From: an uncultured Eisenbergiella sp.
GTDB lineage: Bacteria; Bacillota; Clostridia; Lachnospirales; Lachnospiraceae
Length of the DNA: 50,706 nt
Direction of reading: 5' to 3'
NCBI GenBank assembly: GCA_947627215.1
Contig: CANQVD010000029.1
Coordinates: forward strand, 1-50,706
The notes below the pieces were generated by a model. That model made no database searches and had not been told where the DNA came from. It was given only the letters and a program-made list of their open reading frames with translations. The translations under genes and the position numbers were made by a program. This document shows, piece by piece, positions 37,851 to 45,695 of the stretch; positions within the stretch are counted from its first letter, which is position 1, and each line of letters starts with the position of its first letter.

Positions 37851-37896
37851 CGATTATCGTAACGGTAAACTTACCGATATGTAATGTAATCCGCAT
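37822..37896 (-). CDS. 24-residue peptide, candidate type I toxin
   Basis: ATG at 37896 with an exceptionally strong ribosome binding site, AAGGGGGTGAGG, 4 nt upstream. The peptide starts MRITLHIGKFTVTIIVK and ends in a polar tail (SSNRQGK). Alternating and hydrophobic residues with basic ends would allow membrane association. It has its own promoter (37974-38002) and a ~70-nt leader carrying a TGTCC/GGACA hairpin and the words GAAGCACTGC and GTTGGCT that also occur near the 5' end of the convergent small RNA. The stop codon lies inside the shared terminator stem. I do not recognise the peptide family. Toxicity is inferred from the arrangement. Confidence 0.65.
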   Translation of the reverse strand: MRITLHIGKFTVTIIVKSSNRQGK

Positions 37897-37973
37897 AAGC
37901 CTCACCCCCTTTCGAGGGATATCAGCCAACCGCCCTCCGCCTTGCAGTGCTTCCTGTCCAAAAGGACACTTGT

Positions 37974-38002
37974 ATTCTATCAATGCTTTATTTCTATGTC
38001 AA
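37974..38002 (-). promoter_or_regulatory. Sigma-A promoter of the micro-ORF mRNA
   Basis: Minus strand TTGACA (38002-37997), 17-bp spacer, TAGAAT (37979-37974). Transcription starts near 37967, facing the small-RNA promoter 220 bp away. Confidence 0.8.
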
Positions 38003-38044
38003 TCTGCCCCCCAGAACTTTTTCTTTTTCTTTTTGCCGTCAGCC

Positions 38045-39907
38045 TCACCCCGTATAATACTGGGCCTGCGCCTGCCAGAGTTCGTGATATTTGCCGCCCT
38101 CGTCCGCGGCCAGCTCGTCGTGGGTGCCCCGCTGGACGATGCGCCCCTCGTGGAACACGGCGATCTCGTCGCAGAACTTGCAGGAGGACAGGCGGTGGGA
38201 AATGTAGATGGCGGTCCTGTCGCCGGAGATCTCATTGAATTTGCTGTAGATCTCCGCCTCCGCGATGGGGTCCAGCGCCGCGGTGGGCTCATCCAAGATG
38301 ATGAACGGGGCGTTCTTGTAAAGCGCCCGGGCGATGGCGATCTTCTGCGCCTCGCCGCCGGAGATCTCCACGCCGTCCTCCGTGAAATCTCTGTACAACT
38401 GGGTGTTCAGCCCATCCGGCATGGTCTCCAGACGGTCGCCGAACCCGGCGTCCCGCAGCGCCTTTCGCACCCTCGTCTCATCATACGACGCGCTGCCCGC
38501 CACATTGGCGCCCAGCGGCTGAGAGATCAACTGAAAGTCCTGGAACACGACGGAAAAGATGTCCATATAGTCGCGGTAATCGTACTTGCGGATATCGATG
38601 CCGTTCAGCAGGATCTGGCCCTCCTGGGGATCGTACAGACGGCACAGCAGCTTGATAAAGGTGGTCTTGCCGCTGCCGTTCTCTCCCACGATCGCCAGCC
38701 GCCGTCCCACCTGGAACTTCATGCTGACATTTTTCAGCGCCCAGGTCCCGGCGCCCGGATACCGGAACGAGACGTTCCGGAACTCCACCTCGTACTGCCG
38801 GTCAGAGCGCTTTTCCGTGGTCAGGCTTCCCTGATACATGGCGTTGGGGAGATCCAGGAGCCGGAAGGTGGTATCCAGATAGCCCGTATTCGTCCGCAGA
38901 TACCCGAACAGGTAGGTCAGTTCGAAAATGCTTCCCGTCATGGCGGTCACGGCGCCCACATACTGGGTAACGCTGCCCACATCAAAGGCGCCCGCCCATG
39001 CCTTCAGACAGGTGAAGACATACACAAAGCCGGTGGTCACCACCGTGATGCCGTTTCCCAGGCCGCTGAAGATCCCGATCGGCCCCCGCGCCCGCTTCGC
39101 CAGGAGGCCGTCCGCGCCAAAGGCCCTGTTTTTGTCCCAATAGGCGCTGACCAGATTCTGCTGGTCATACATCCGGATGTCGGCTCCGCGGCCTTTCTTC
39201 AGACCGATGAACCCGAAGAAGCCGAACAGGCGGTTGCCCAGGGTGGCCTCTTCCGCGGCGCTGCTCCAGTAAGAGATGGCCTTTCCGCTGCAGACACCGG
39301 CGGCCAGGCTGACCAGCACGATGACCGCCGCCAGCACAAACAGGAATACGGGGCTGTTCAGGAGGACGAACCGCCCGGCGGTTTCCGGGACAGGCGTCGT
39401 GAACAGGCTCACCGTCAGGGCGATGCCGCTCAGGATCCCGGTGACACCCTTCAGACCGATCTCATAAACCGGCGGAATGCACATCAGGCCCCAGCTCGAC
39501 CAGTTTTCATTCTGCCGGATCTGTTCCCGCAGATCCCGGTTCTCCTGCCGGTCCAGATCGGCATAATCCAGAGAAAACATCTTCCGCACAAAGATGATCT
39601 CCTTCCGTCCGTACAGATCGTCCAGCAGCGTTTCTTTCCGCTGGTACAGGAAGGATTTCAGCATCGCCAGCAGAGCGGTACACAGCACACCGGCGGCGAT
39701 CCACTGCCACAGCACGTCCGCGCGGCGCGACAGTGCCAGCTCCTTCAAAATATGTGCCGAAAAGAATACCGTCACATAGGGCGTCAGGGCATCGGCGACG
39801 GCGCAGAACGTCAGGACCGGAAAAAACCGGGGGCTCACCCCGCCCAGCATCCGCGCGCCCCGCAGATGCACGGAAAGCGCATGGCGCATCGTATTTTTCT
39901 TTTCCAT
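38045..39907 (-). CDS. ABC transporter, fused membrane and ATPase domains (second of pair)
   Basis: 620 residues; AAAGGAG lies 8 nt before the ATG. The membrane domain spans ~1-330 with about six helices. The ATPase has Walker A VGENGSGKTTFIKLL, signature ISGGEAQKIAIARALYK (SGGE instead of SGGQ), Walker B FIILDEPTAALDP and the H-loop IYISHRLSS. It starts 2 bp after the partner gene at 39910-41718 ends, so the two probably form a heterodimeric exporter of a peptide, lipid or drug. The substrate is unknown. The LytTR/GHKL regulators upstream suggest a peptide-type signal. Confidence 0.92.
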   Translation of the reverse strand: MEKKNTMRHALSVHLRGARMLGGVSPRFFPVLTFCAVADALTPYVTVFFSAHILKELALSRRADVLWQWIAAGVLCTALLAMLKSFLYQRKETLLDDLYGRKEIIFVRKMFSLDYADLDRQENRDLREQIRQNENWSSWGLMCIPPVYEIGLKGVTGILSGIALTVSLFTTPVPETAGRFVLLNSPVFLFVLAAVIVLVSLAAGVCSGKAISYWSSAAEEATLGNRLFGFFGFIGLKKGRGADIRMYDQQNLVSAYWDKNRAFGADGLLAKRARGPIGIFSGLGNGITVVTTGFVYVFTCLKAWAGAFDVGSVTQYVGAVTAMTGSIFELTYLFGYLRTNTGYLDTTFRLLDLPNAMYQGSLTTEKRSDRQYEVEFRNVSFRYPGAGTWALKNVSMKFQVGRRLAIVGENGSGKTTFIKLLCRLYDPQEGQILLNGIDIRKYDYRDYMDIFSVVFQDFQLISQPLGANVAGSASYDETRVRKALRDAGFGDRLETMPDGLNTQLYRDFTEDGVEISGGEAQKIAIARALYKNAPFIILDEPTAALDPIAEAEIYSKFNEISGDRTAIYISHRLSSCKFCDEIAVFHEGRIVQRGTHDELAADEGGKYHELWQAQAQYYTG

Positions 39908-39909
39908 CG

Positions 39910-41718
39910 TCAGAACTCCTTTCCCTCCCGATAATAGCGGCTCTGGACCTCGAACAGCTTCGCATATGCCCCGTCCAGGGCCAGCAGGCTCTCGTGCGTG
40001 CCTTCCTCCGCGATGCGGCCGTCCTCGATAAAGATGATCCGATCGCAGAACCGGGTGGAGGCCAGCCGGTGGGAAATGAACACAGAGGTCTTTCCCGCCG
40101 TCATACCGTCATATTTTCTGTAGATATCATTTTCCGCAATGGGATCCAGCGCGGCGGTGGGCTCATCCAGCACCAGAACGGGAGCGTCCTTATACAGCGC
40201 CCGCGCCAGCATCAGCCGCTGGGTCTGACCGCCGGAAAAGAGAACACCGTCCAGATAGACGTCCCGCCCCACATGGGTATCCAGGCCCGCGGGCAGCTCG
40301 TTCACCGTTTTGGAAAGTCCCGCTTTTTCGATGCAGTCCCGGACCCTTTCATAGTCGATGTCCCGGGCCGTCTGGGCGATGTTCTCGGCCACCGTCACAT
40401 CCAGGATCGAAAATTCCTGAAATACGGCGCCAAAAAGCCTGTAATATTCCCGACGGTTGAAATCCCGGATATCGGCGCCGTTGAGCAGCACCCGCCCCTG
40501 CGTGGGATCGAACAGACCGCAGAGGAGCCGGACCAGCGTGGTCTTCCCGGCGCCGTTTAAGCCGACCACCGCCAGCTTCTCCCCGGGATGCACGGTCAGA
40601 TCCAGGCCGCGGATGATATCCTCCTGCGCGCCGGGATAGCGGAACGACACCCGCTCCAGCCGCAGTTCATATCCGTCCGCGGCGGGGATCGCTTTTCCTC
40701 CCTCGAAGCGAAAGGGCTCCGGATATTCCAGGAATTCCCGGACGCAGGAGATGTCCAGGCTCTGCTCATACAGCTTGACCGCCTGCTGCAGGATCCCCAT
40801 GACCCAGACCGTAAAGGTCGTGACCGCCGTGAAATACAGGAGGAACTCCGGCACGCCGAGACCCTCCCGGAGCGCCATGCGGATCAGATAAACATAGGCG
40901 ATCCCGTTGCGGGCCGCCGTCATGACGGCCTCCGTCAGATCCGCCAGCAGACAGATGCGCTCCTCCTTCAGCCGATAGTCCAGGTATGCGTCATGGACGC
41001 TTTTCATCAGATCGTTCATCCAGTTCTGCAGGCCGAAAATGCGGATATCCTTTGCCAGCTCCACCGATTCCGCCTTGGCACGGATATACCTTTTTTTCGC
41101 GTAATAGATCTCCCCGGCCTCCCGGTGGGCGAACTTCCACCGGCTGGCATACCGGGATACCAGAAAACCGGTGACGCAGGTAACGATGACCACGGCCATC
41201 AGCGCCGGATCCAGATGGGACAGGATCGTCAGGTAGATCAGAAAGCCGCCGACATTCTGGAGCAGCAGCGTGAGCGTCTGCCAGACCGCCTCCGTCGCCT
41301 GCGAATTGCCCTCGCAGGCCAGATGCGCTTTCTCCCGCAGCTTGATGAACGCCGCGTCCAGCGTGTTGGGATAGGACGTGGTATTGCACTTATATCCGAT
41401 CCGGCCGATGATCACCGAACGCACATCCACCCGCGGATACATCGTATTTTCCTCGATATAGCTCTTGGCGCCCAGTGTCAGGAACAGAAGAACGATAAAG
41501 AACAGGATCGTCCCCAGCAGAAAACCTAGGGCGGCATGGCCTTCCACGCGGCGCAGGATCTCCGGCACGATATAGAGCTGCGCCAGATTGTACAGGATCT
41601 CCAGCGCCGCGGTCAGCACGCAGAACAGAAGAACCCGCTTCGAGGTTTTCCAGGCGATTCTTCCCATCCACCAGACGTTGGATGCGACGCCGTATTTCGG
41701 TTTCGTTTTTTCCTTCAC
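39910..41718 (-). CDS. ABC transporter, fused membrane and ATPase domains (first of pair)
   Basis: 602 residues from a GTG start with GGAGGTGA 5 nt upstream. The membrane domain (~1-330) contains helices such as VLLFCVLTAALEILYNLAQLYIV and LGFLLGTILFFIVLLFLTLG. The ATPase has Walker A VGLNGAGKTTLVRLL, signature FSGGQTQRLMLARALYK, Walker B VLVLDEPTAALDP and H-loop VFISHRLAS. Canonical motifs here and a variant signature in the partner fit an asymmetric heterodimer. An intrinsic terminator lies only 36 bp before the start codon, so expression may depend on readthrough. Confidence 0.92.
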   Translation of the reverse strand: MKEKTKPKYGVASNVWWMGRIAWKTSKRVLLFCVLTAALEILYNLAQLYIVPEILRRVEGHAALGFLLGTILFFIVLLFLTLGAKSYIEENTMYPRVDVRSVIIGRIGYKCNTTSYPNTLDAAFIKLREKAHLACEGNSQATEAVWQTLTLLLQNVGGFLIYLTILSHLDPALMAVVIVTCVTGFLVSRYASRWKFAHREAGEIYYAKKRYIRAKAESVELAKDIRIFGLQNWMNDLMKSVHDAYLDYRLKEERICLLADLTEAVMTAARNGIAYVYLIRMALREGLGVPEFLLYFTAVTTFTVWVMGILQQAVKLYEQSLDISCVREFLEYPEPFRFEGGKAIPAADGYELRLERVSFRYPGAQEDIIRGLDLTVHPGEKLAVVGLNGAGKTTLVRLLCGLFDPTQGRVLLNGADIRDFNRREYYRLFGAVFQEFSILDVTVAENIAQTARDIDYERVRDCIEKAGLSKTVNELPAGLDTHVGRDVYLDGVLFSGGQTQRLMLARALYKDAPVLVLDEPTAALDPIAENDIYRKYDGMTAGKTSVFISHRLASTRFCDRIIFIEDGRIAEEGTHESLLALDGAYAKLFEVQSRYYREGKEF

Positions 41719-41749
41719 TTTTTCTCACCTCCTGCGCCTAACGTACCAT

Positions 41750-41782
41750 AAAAATTCGTCCCCGGAGCATTCCGGGGACGAA
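41750..41782 (-). terminator. Intrinsic terminator between the two-component genes and the ABC pair
   Basis: TTCGTCCCCGGA (41755-41766) pairs perfectly with TCCGGGGACGAA (41771-41782) around GCAT, and TTTTT follows on the minus strand. Confidence 0.88.
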
Positions 41783-41813
41783 CCGTCATTTCTGGGGGAT
41801 GAACTGCAGTCTC

Positions 41814-42476
41814 CTATACCTGCGGGAGCAGGATCTCGGTGGTGAACGCGCCGTCCTCGCTGTTGCGGCTGATATAGCCCTCCAGCCGTTCCACGATGGC
41901 GTCGATGCGGACCAGACCGAGGCCGTGACCCTCTCCCTTGGTGCTGCGGAACCGCTTCCCTTCTTTTTTCATCTTCTTCCCGGCGGTGAAGTTGGTGAAG
42001 GAAATGTAGAGCTGTGTGCCGCGCATATCCATATACACTCGGATCACGCGCTCCTCCTCTGGCAGCTTCACGCTGGCTTCGATCGCGTTGTCAAAGAGAT
42101 TGCCGATGATGCAGCACAGATCGATCTCCGAGGATTTCAGCCGAACGGGGATATGCGCATCGGCCACGACCCGGATCCCCTTCGCCTTCGCGAGCGAGAT
42201 CTTGGAATTCAGGATAGCGTCGGTCATGGGATTGCCGGTCTTGATCACCGTATCGACGGTGGTCAGATCCTCGTCCAGAAGATCCAGATAGTGCCGGATG
42301 GCCTCCCAGTCTTCGGCGGCCGCATACGCCTTCATCGTCTGGATGTGATTGCGGTAATCGTGCCGCCAGCCGCGGATCTGGCGGTACATATTGTCCACCT
42401 CCCGATAGTGCGTTTCGATCAGCTCCTGCTGATAGGAAGCGATCTGTCTGTCAATTTTTCTGGAAAAAAGTCCCAT
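41814..42476 (-). CDS. GHKL-domain sensor kinase without membrane sensor
   Basis: 220 residues from the ATG 5 nt after GGGGTGA; a GTG at 42485 overlapping the upstream stop is an alternative. A short helical region holds the phospho-accepting His in RGWRHDYRNHIQTMKAYA. The ATPase domain has the N-box CCIIGNLFDNAIEAS and the G-box GEGHGLGLVRIDAIV. The family is the AgrC/ComD-like GHKL group, but the usual six-helix sensor domain is absent. It may sense through another membrane protein, perhaps the ABC pair downstream, or act in the cytoplasm. Confidence 0.88.
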   Translation of the reverse strand: MGLFSRKIDRQIASYQQELIETHYREVDNMYRQIRGWRHDYRNHIQTMKAYAAAEDWEAIRHYLDLLDEDLTTVDTVIKTGNPMTDAILNSKISLAKAKGIRVVADAHIPVRLKSSEIDLCCIIGNLFDNAIEASVKLPEEERVIRVYMDMRGTQLYISFTNFTAGKKMKKEGKRFRSTKGEGHGLGLVRIDAIVERLEGYISRNSEDGAFTTEILLPQV

Positions 42477-42481
42477 CCGCT

Positions 42482-43180
42482 TCACCCCATATCGATGATC
42501 GCCCGGTTGATCCCGTCGTACGCGCCTCTGGGGAGCGGAATGACGGTCCCGTCGTTCAGCCTGATCTCCGTCCGGGTCACGCGGCCGATCCGCGTCAGAT
42601 CGACGATAGCGGAACGCCCCACCCGGTAAAACCGCCCGTCGAGCCGCTTTTCCAGCTCGCCCAGGGTCATTTTCACGGTGATGTCGGTCCGGGCATGGAT
42701 CGTCACGTAGTTGCCGAACACCTCCGCATACCGGATCTGGTAAACCGGCACGCGCACCATCTCCCCGCCGGTCTCAAAATACAGGACCTTTTCATTCCGG
42801 GAAAGCCTCTCTGCCGCGCGGTCCAGTACGGAACAGAGCTTCTCCTCCCTGACCGGCTTCATCAGATAGTGCAGCGCCGCCACCTCGTAGCCTTCGGAAA
42901 TATAGTCGGAATATCCGGTGATGAAAACGATCTGAACGGCGTCGTTTTCCCGGCGCAGCTTCTTCGCCATCGTCACGCCGTCCATCTCGCCCATTTCGAT
43001 ATCCAGAAGCAGGATATCGTAATCGCTCTTCTCCGCATAACGAAACAGAAACTCCTCGGCGGAGGAAAAGACGGCGATCTGCGCCGTGTGGCCCGCGCCC
43101 CCGGCCCACCTGGCCGCCAGAGCGGCGATATACTGTCTGTCCGCGTCCGAATCGTCGCAGACCGCTATTCTGTAATTCAT
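42482..43180 (-). CDS. LytTR-family response regulator
   Basis: 232 residues from MNYRIAVCDDSDADRQYIAAL; GAAGGGA precedes this ATG and the longer frame to 43249 runs into the promoter region. The receiver domain has the acidic pair CDD, the phospho-acceptor Asp in ILLLDIEMGEMDG and the conserved Lys in LMKPVREEKL. The C-terminal LytTR DNA-binding domain follows (YFETGGEMVRVPVYQIRYAEVFGNYVTIHA; GRFYRVGRSAIVDLTRIGRV). It is paired with the GHKL kinase and likely controls the ABC genes downstream. Confidence 0.93.
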   Translation of the reverse strand: MNYRIAVCDDSDADRQYIAALAARWAGGAGHTAQIAVFSSAEEFLFRYAEKSDYDILLLDIEMGEMDGVTMAKKLRRENDAVQIVFITGYSDYISEGYEVAALHYLMKPVREEKLCSVLDRAAERLSRNEKVLYFETGGEMVRVPVYQIRYAEVFGNYVTIHARTDITVKMTLGELEKRLDGRFYRVGRSAIVDLTRIGRVTRTEIRLNDGTVIPLPRGAYDGINRAIIDMG

Positions 43181-43242
43181 TTTTTCTTCGTCCCTTCCGG
43201 ATCGCAATTTTGTCAAAATTGTTCTTATTCTGCCCGTAAAGC

Positions 43243-43271
43243 TTGACATTCTGCCGTATCCGGGGTAAAAT
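43243..43271 (+). promoter_or_regulatory. Sigma-A promoter of the DUF402 gene
   Basis: TTGACA (43243-43248), 17-bp spacer, TAAAAT (43266-43271); divergent from the LytTR regulator. Confidence 0.78.
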
Positions 43272-43338
43272 TTAAGAAAGTTTTTGGAAAAGCTGTACCC
43301 TATACGATCCCATAAACCGTTTCGGGGAAGGAGCCTCC

Positions 43339-43863
43339 ATGGAAAAGCTGCCGACTGATCTCACTGGCCTTCATTTGTTTCGCAGACGACTGATACCGGA
43401 GGAATGCGTGCCCCTCGTCAACGATTCCCTTCTGGACCACCGGGACGGCGTGCTGGTCACCTCCTGGAAGACGATCCGGCCCAAAAAGGAGATGGATCAC
43501 GGTTTTTCCTGCTATTATCTGGATAAGGGGTACAAGATCAGCCGGTTTTACCGGGCCGACCATTCGCTCTACTGTTATTACTGCGATATCATTTCCCCGG
43601 AATATGAAGAGAGCACCCATTCTCTGACCGTCACGGACCTGCTGGTGGATGTGATTGTCTCGCCGGACGGCTTTGTGCGCGTGGTGGACGTGGACGAGCT
43701 GGTGACCGCCCTGAACGCGCAGCTCCTTTCCCTGGAGCAGCTCAAGGCGGCGCTGGGCAGCCTGGACAGGCTGCTCTCCCTCATCTACGCCGGGAAGCTG
43801 CCGGAGCTGCTGGCGCCGATGGACAGATTCGATCCCTGCCCCGCCCGTTCCGGACGGCTCTGA
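43339..43863 (+). CDS. DUF402 domain protein
   Basis: 174 residues; AAGGAG lies 8 nt before the ATG. The DUF402 core spans about residues 25-130: LVTSWKTIRPKKEMDHGFSCYYLDKGYKISRFYRADHSLYCYYCDI, then TDLLVDVIVSPDGFVRVVDVDEL with the clustered Asp/Glu residues that bind metal in nucleoside tri/diphosphatases of this fold. The C-terminal helix pair is unremarkable. A nucleotide phosphatase activity is likely from the family, not shown. Own promoter, single gene. Confidence 0.85.
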   Translation: MEKLPTDLTGLHLFRRRLIPEECVPLVNDSLLDHRDGVLVTSWKTIRPKKEMDHGFSCYYLDKGYKISRFYRADHSLYCYYCDIISPEYEESTHSLTVTDLLVDVIVSPDGFVRVVDVDELVTALNAQLLSLEQLKAALGSLDRLLSLIYAGKLPELLAPMDRFDPCPARSGRL

Positions 43864-43905
43864 CAGACGTTCTTCTTTTCTGATAGAATTTCCCCGAAAA
43901 ACAGA

Positions 43906-45075
43906 TCAGTAGAAAATATGCCCCCCGATCTGAATGCCCGTCAGGCCGGGGATCGGCGTGCGGAAATAGACGCACCGGCCCACGTTGGAAAAACCCGACA
44001 TCGCCTCATCCGCCGCCCTGTAGCAGGCGGACGTGGCCCGGTTCTGGGCCAGCGCCAGAGCGAGATGTCCGTCCAGCACCGGCGCGAACTGCTTGTATTG
44101 ATAGATGACGCCGGACACCGTATTGGGATAAACGGAGCTTAAGACCCGGTTGATAACCACGGCCCCTACGGCCACCTGGCCGTCATAGGGCTGATTGCCG
44201 GCCTCGCAGTAGATCAGGTTCGCCAGCAGATACCGGTCGTTCTCATCAAAGGTCACTTCCGAAATGTCCCGCCAGACGGAATTGGCCGCCAGCCTGGACT
44301 TGGCTATCTCCTCCTGCAACTGCTTCTGCAGGGCGGCCAGGTTCTGCTCCTGGGCCTCGATCTGCTGCGACAGCACATCGGCCTGAGCCTCGGCGTCCGC
44401 GATCTGACTCGTATAGCCCGCGATGCCGTTCCTCGTGCTGTTCACGCTTTCGGTGATCTTCTGTTTTTCCGCCTGGGCCTGGGCCTGCAGCTCCTCCAGA
44501 TGTGCCTTCTCCTCCTCCAGTCTGGCCTCCAGCTCCTCGATGGCTTCCCGCTGCGCCTTGTACTGCAGCAGCATCTTCCGGTCGTACTCGTGCAGCTTTT
44601 CCACATACAGGCTCTGGTTCATAAGACCGGAAAAGCTTTTGGCGCTGACCAGGATCTCCAGATAGGTCTGATTTCTGTCCTCGTAAAGAAACCGCAGCCG
44701 CGTTTTCATATCCGCGTACTGCTTTTCCTCCGTCTCGCGCGCCTGCTCCAACTGCTCCAGCGTCTCGTCGATCTCCGCGTTTTTATCGATGATATCGCTT
44801 TCAAGCTGCTCCAGATTTTCGCTGATCTGCGTCAGATCCTCCGTCAGGCCGTTCAACTGTCCCTGCAGGGAATTGCGCGCCGAATTGAGGCCGCCGATAT
44901 TTTTCTCGGTCGCCTCTTTCGCCTCCTCGGTCGCCTTCTTCTCTTCCTGCGCCTGGTTGATCTTCTCCTGGATCGACTTGATCGTGGAGGAAGCCCGCGC
45001 CGTGTCCTGCGGCGCCATAGCGCACAACAGGCACACTGACACAACCGCTGCCAGCCTGCGCCAGCCTGATCTCAT
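43906..45075 (-). CDS. Secreted cell-wall hydrolase: coiled coil plus SleB/CwlJ domain
   Basis: 389 residues; GGAGGAAAGG precedes the ATG. A signal peptide (RRLAAVVSVCLLCAMAPQDTARA) precedes a long coiled coil (~30-270; many Glu/Gln/Leu heptads, e.g. LEARLEEEKAHLEELQAQAQAEKQ), of the PcsB/EnvC-like kind. The C-terminal ~120 residues are a SleB/CwlJ-type hydrolase with the catalytic Glu in LLANLIYCEAGNQPYDGQVAVGAVVINRV. SleB enzymes are lytic transglycosylases of spore cortex. The coiled coil suggests control by a division complex instead. The substrate and timing are unknown. Confidence 0.88.
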   Translation of the reverse strand: MRSGWRRLAAVVSVCLLCAMAPQDTARASSTIKSIQEKINQAQEEKKATEEAKEATEKNIGGLNSARNSLQGQLNGLTEDLTQISENLEQLESDIIDKNAEIDETLEQLEQARETEEKQYADMKTRLRFLYEDRNQTYLEILVSAKSFSGLMNQSLYVEKLHEYDRKMLLQYKAQREAIEELEARLEEEKAHLEELQAQAQAEKQKITESVNSTRNGIAGYTSQIADAEAQADVLSQQIEAQEQNLAALQKQLQEEIAKSRLAANSVWRDISEVTFDENDRYLLANLIYCEAGNQPYDGQVAVGAVVINRVLSSVYPNTVSGVIYQYKQFAPVLDGHLALALAQNRATSACYRAADEAMSGFSNVGRCVYFRTPIPGLTGIQIGGHIFY

Positions 45076-45103
45076 TCCGCCCTTTCCTCCGTTCCCCGCG
45101 GTG

Positions 45104-45160
45104 TCTCTCCGCCTCTGCGGTATCTCTTCATCTCTGCGGAATCTCTCCGCCCCTGCGGTA
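45104..45160. repeat. 19-bp repeat, three tandem copies
   Basis: Units 45104-45122, 45123-45141 and 45142-45160 follow TCTCTCCGCCTCTGCGGTA; the first and third differ at one position and the middle one at four. They lie between dCMP deaminase and the hydrolase gene. Confidence 0.85.
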
Positions 45161-45202
45161 TCGATTTCGCGGCCGCCTTTCGCTTTCAGCGCCGTTTTTG
45201 GC

Positions 45203-45682
45203 TTAAAGCATCATCTTCACGACGCGCCCGCTCCGGGAATAAGGGCGCATCACCACGCCCACCGTCCGAAACAGCCGGCGGGACGCGCGCACGGACGGCG
45301 TATCCGCGTACTTGTCGCAGTCATAGATCACCTCGCGGATGCCGCTCTGGATGATGGCCTTGGCGCACTCATTGCAGGGGAACAGCGTCACGTAGATCTT
45401 GGCTCCCGCCAGGCTGCCGCCCCGGAAATTCAGTATGGCATTCAGCTCACTGTGCGTCACATAGGGGTATTTCGTGTCCAGCTCATCGCCCTCCCGCTCC
45501 CACGGGAACTCGTCATCCGGACAGCCGATGGGCAGTCCGTTGTAGCCGATGGACAGGATCTTGTTGTCCTGACTGACGATGCAGGCCCCGACCTGGGTGC
45601 CGGGATCCTTGGAACGCATCGCCGCCAGTTGGGCCACGCCCATAAAATATTCATCCCAGGAAATATAGTCCTCGCGCTTCAT
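45203..45682 (-). CDS. dCMP deaminase (ComEB-like)
   Basis: 159 residues. It converts dCMP to dUMP for thymidylate synthesis. Zinc ligands are visible: the HxE motif in YVTHSELNAILNF and the paired Cys in LFPCNECAKAIIQSG. The allosteric family features (SKDPGTQVGACIVSQDNKILSIGYNGLP) are present. The length is normal. It lies 13 bp after upp, with GGAGGGG before its start, so the two pyrimidine-salvage genes are co-transcribed. Confidence 0.92.
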   Translation of the reverse strand: MKREDYISWDEYFMGVAQLAAMRSKDPGTQVGACIVSQDNKILSIGYNGLPIGCPDDEFPWEREGDELDTKYPYVTHSELNAILNFRGGSLAGAKIYVTLFPCNECAKAIIQSGIREVIYDCDKYADTPSVRASRRLFRTVGVVMRPYSRSGRVVKMML

Positions 45683-45695
45683 AACCCCTCCGGCC

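Noticed and set aside
37838-39934. Long plus-strand open frame opposite the ABC transporter gene
   Set aside because: Antisense shadow; the opposite strand encodes a complete ABC protein with all motifs.
45104-45160. CRISPR array
   Set aside because: The units are directly adjacent with no spacers, and no cas gene is present.
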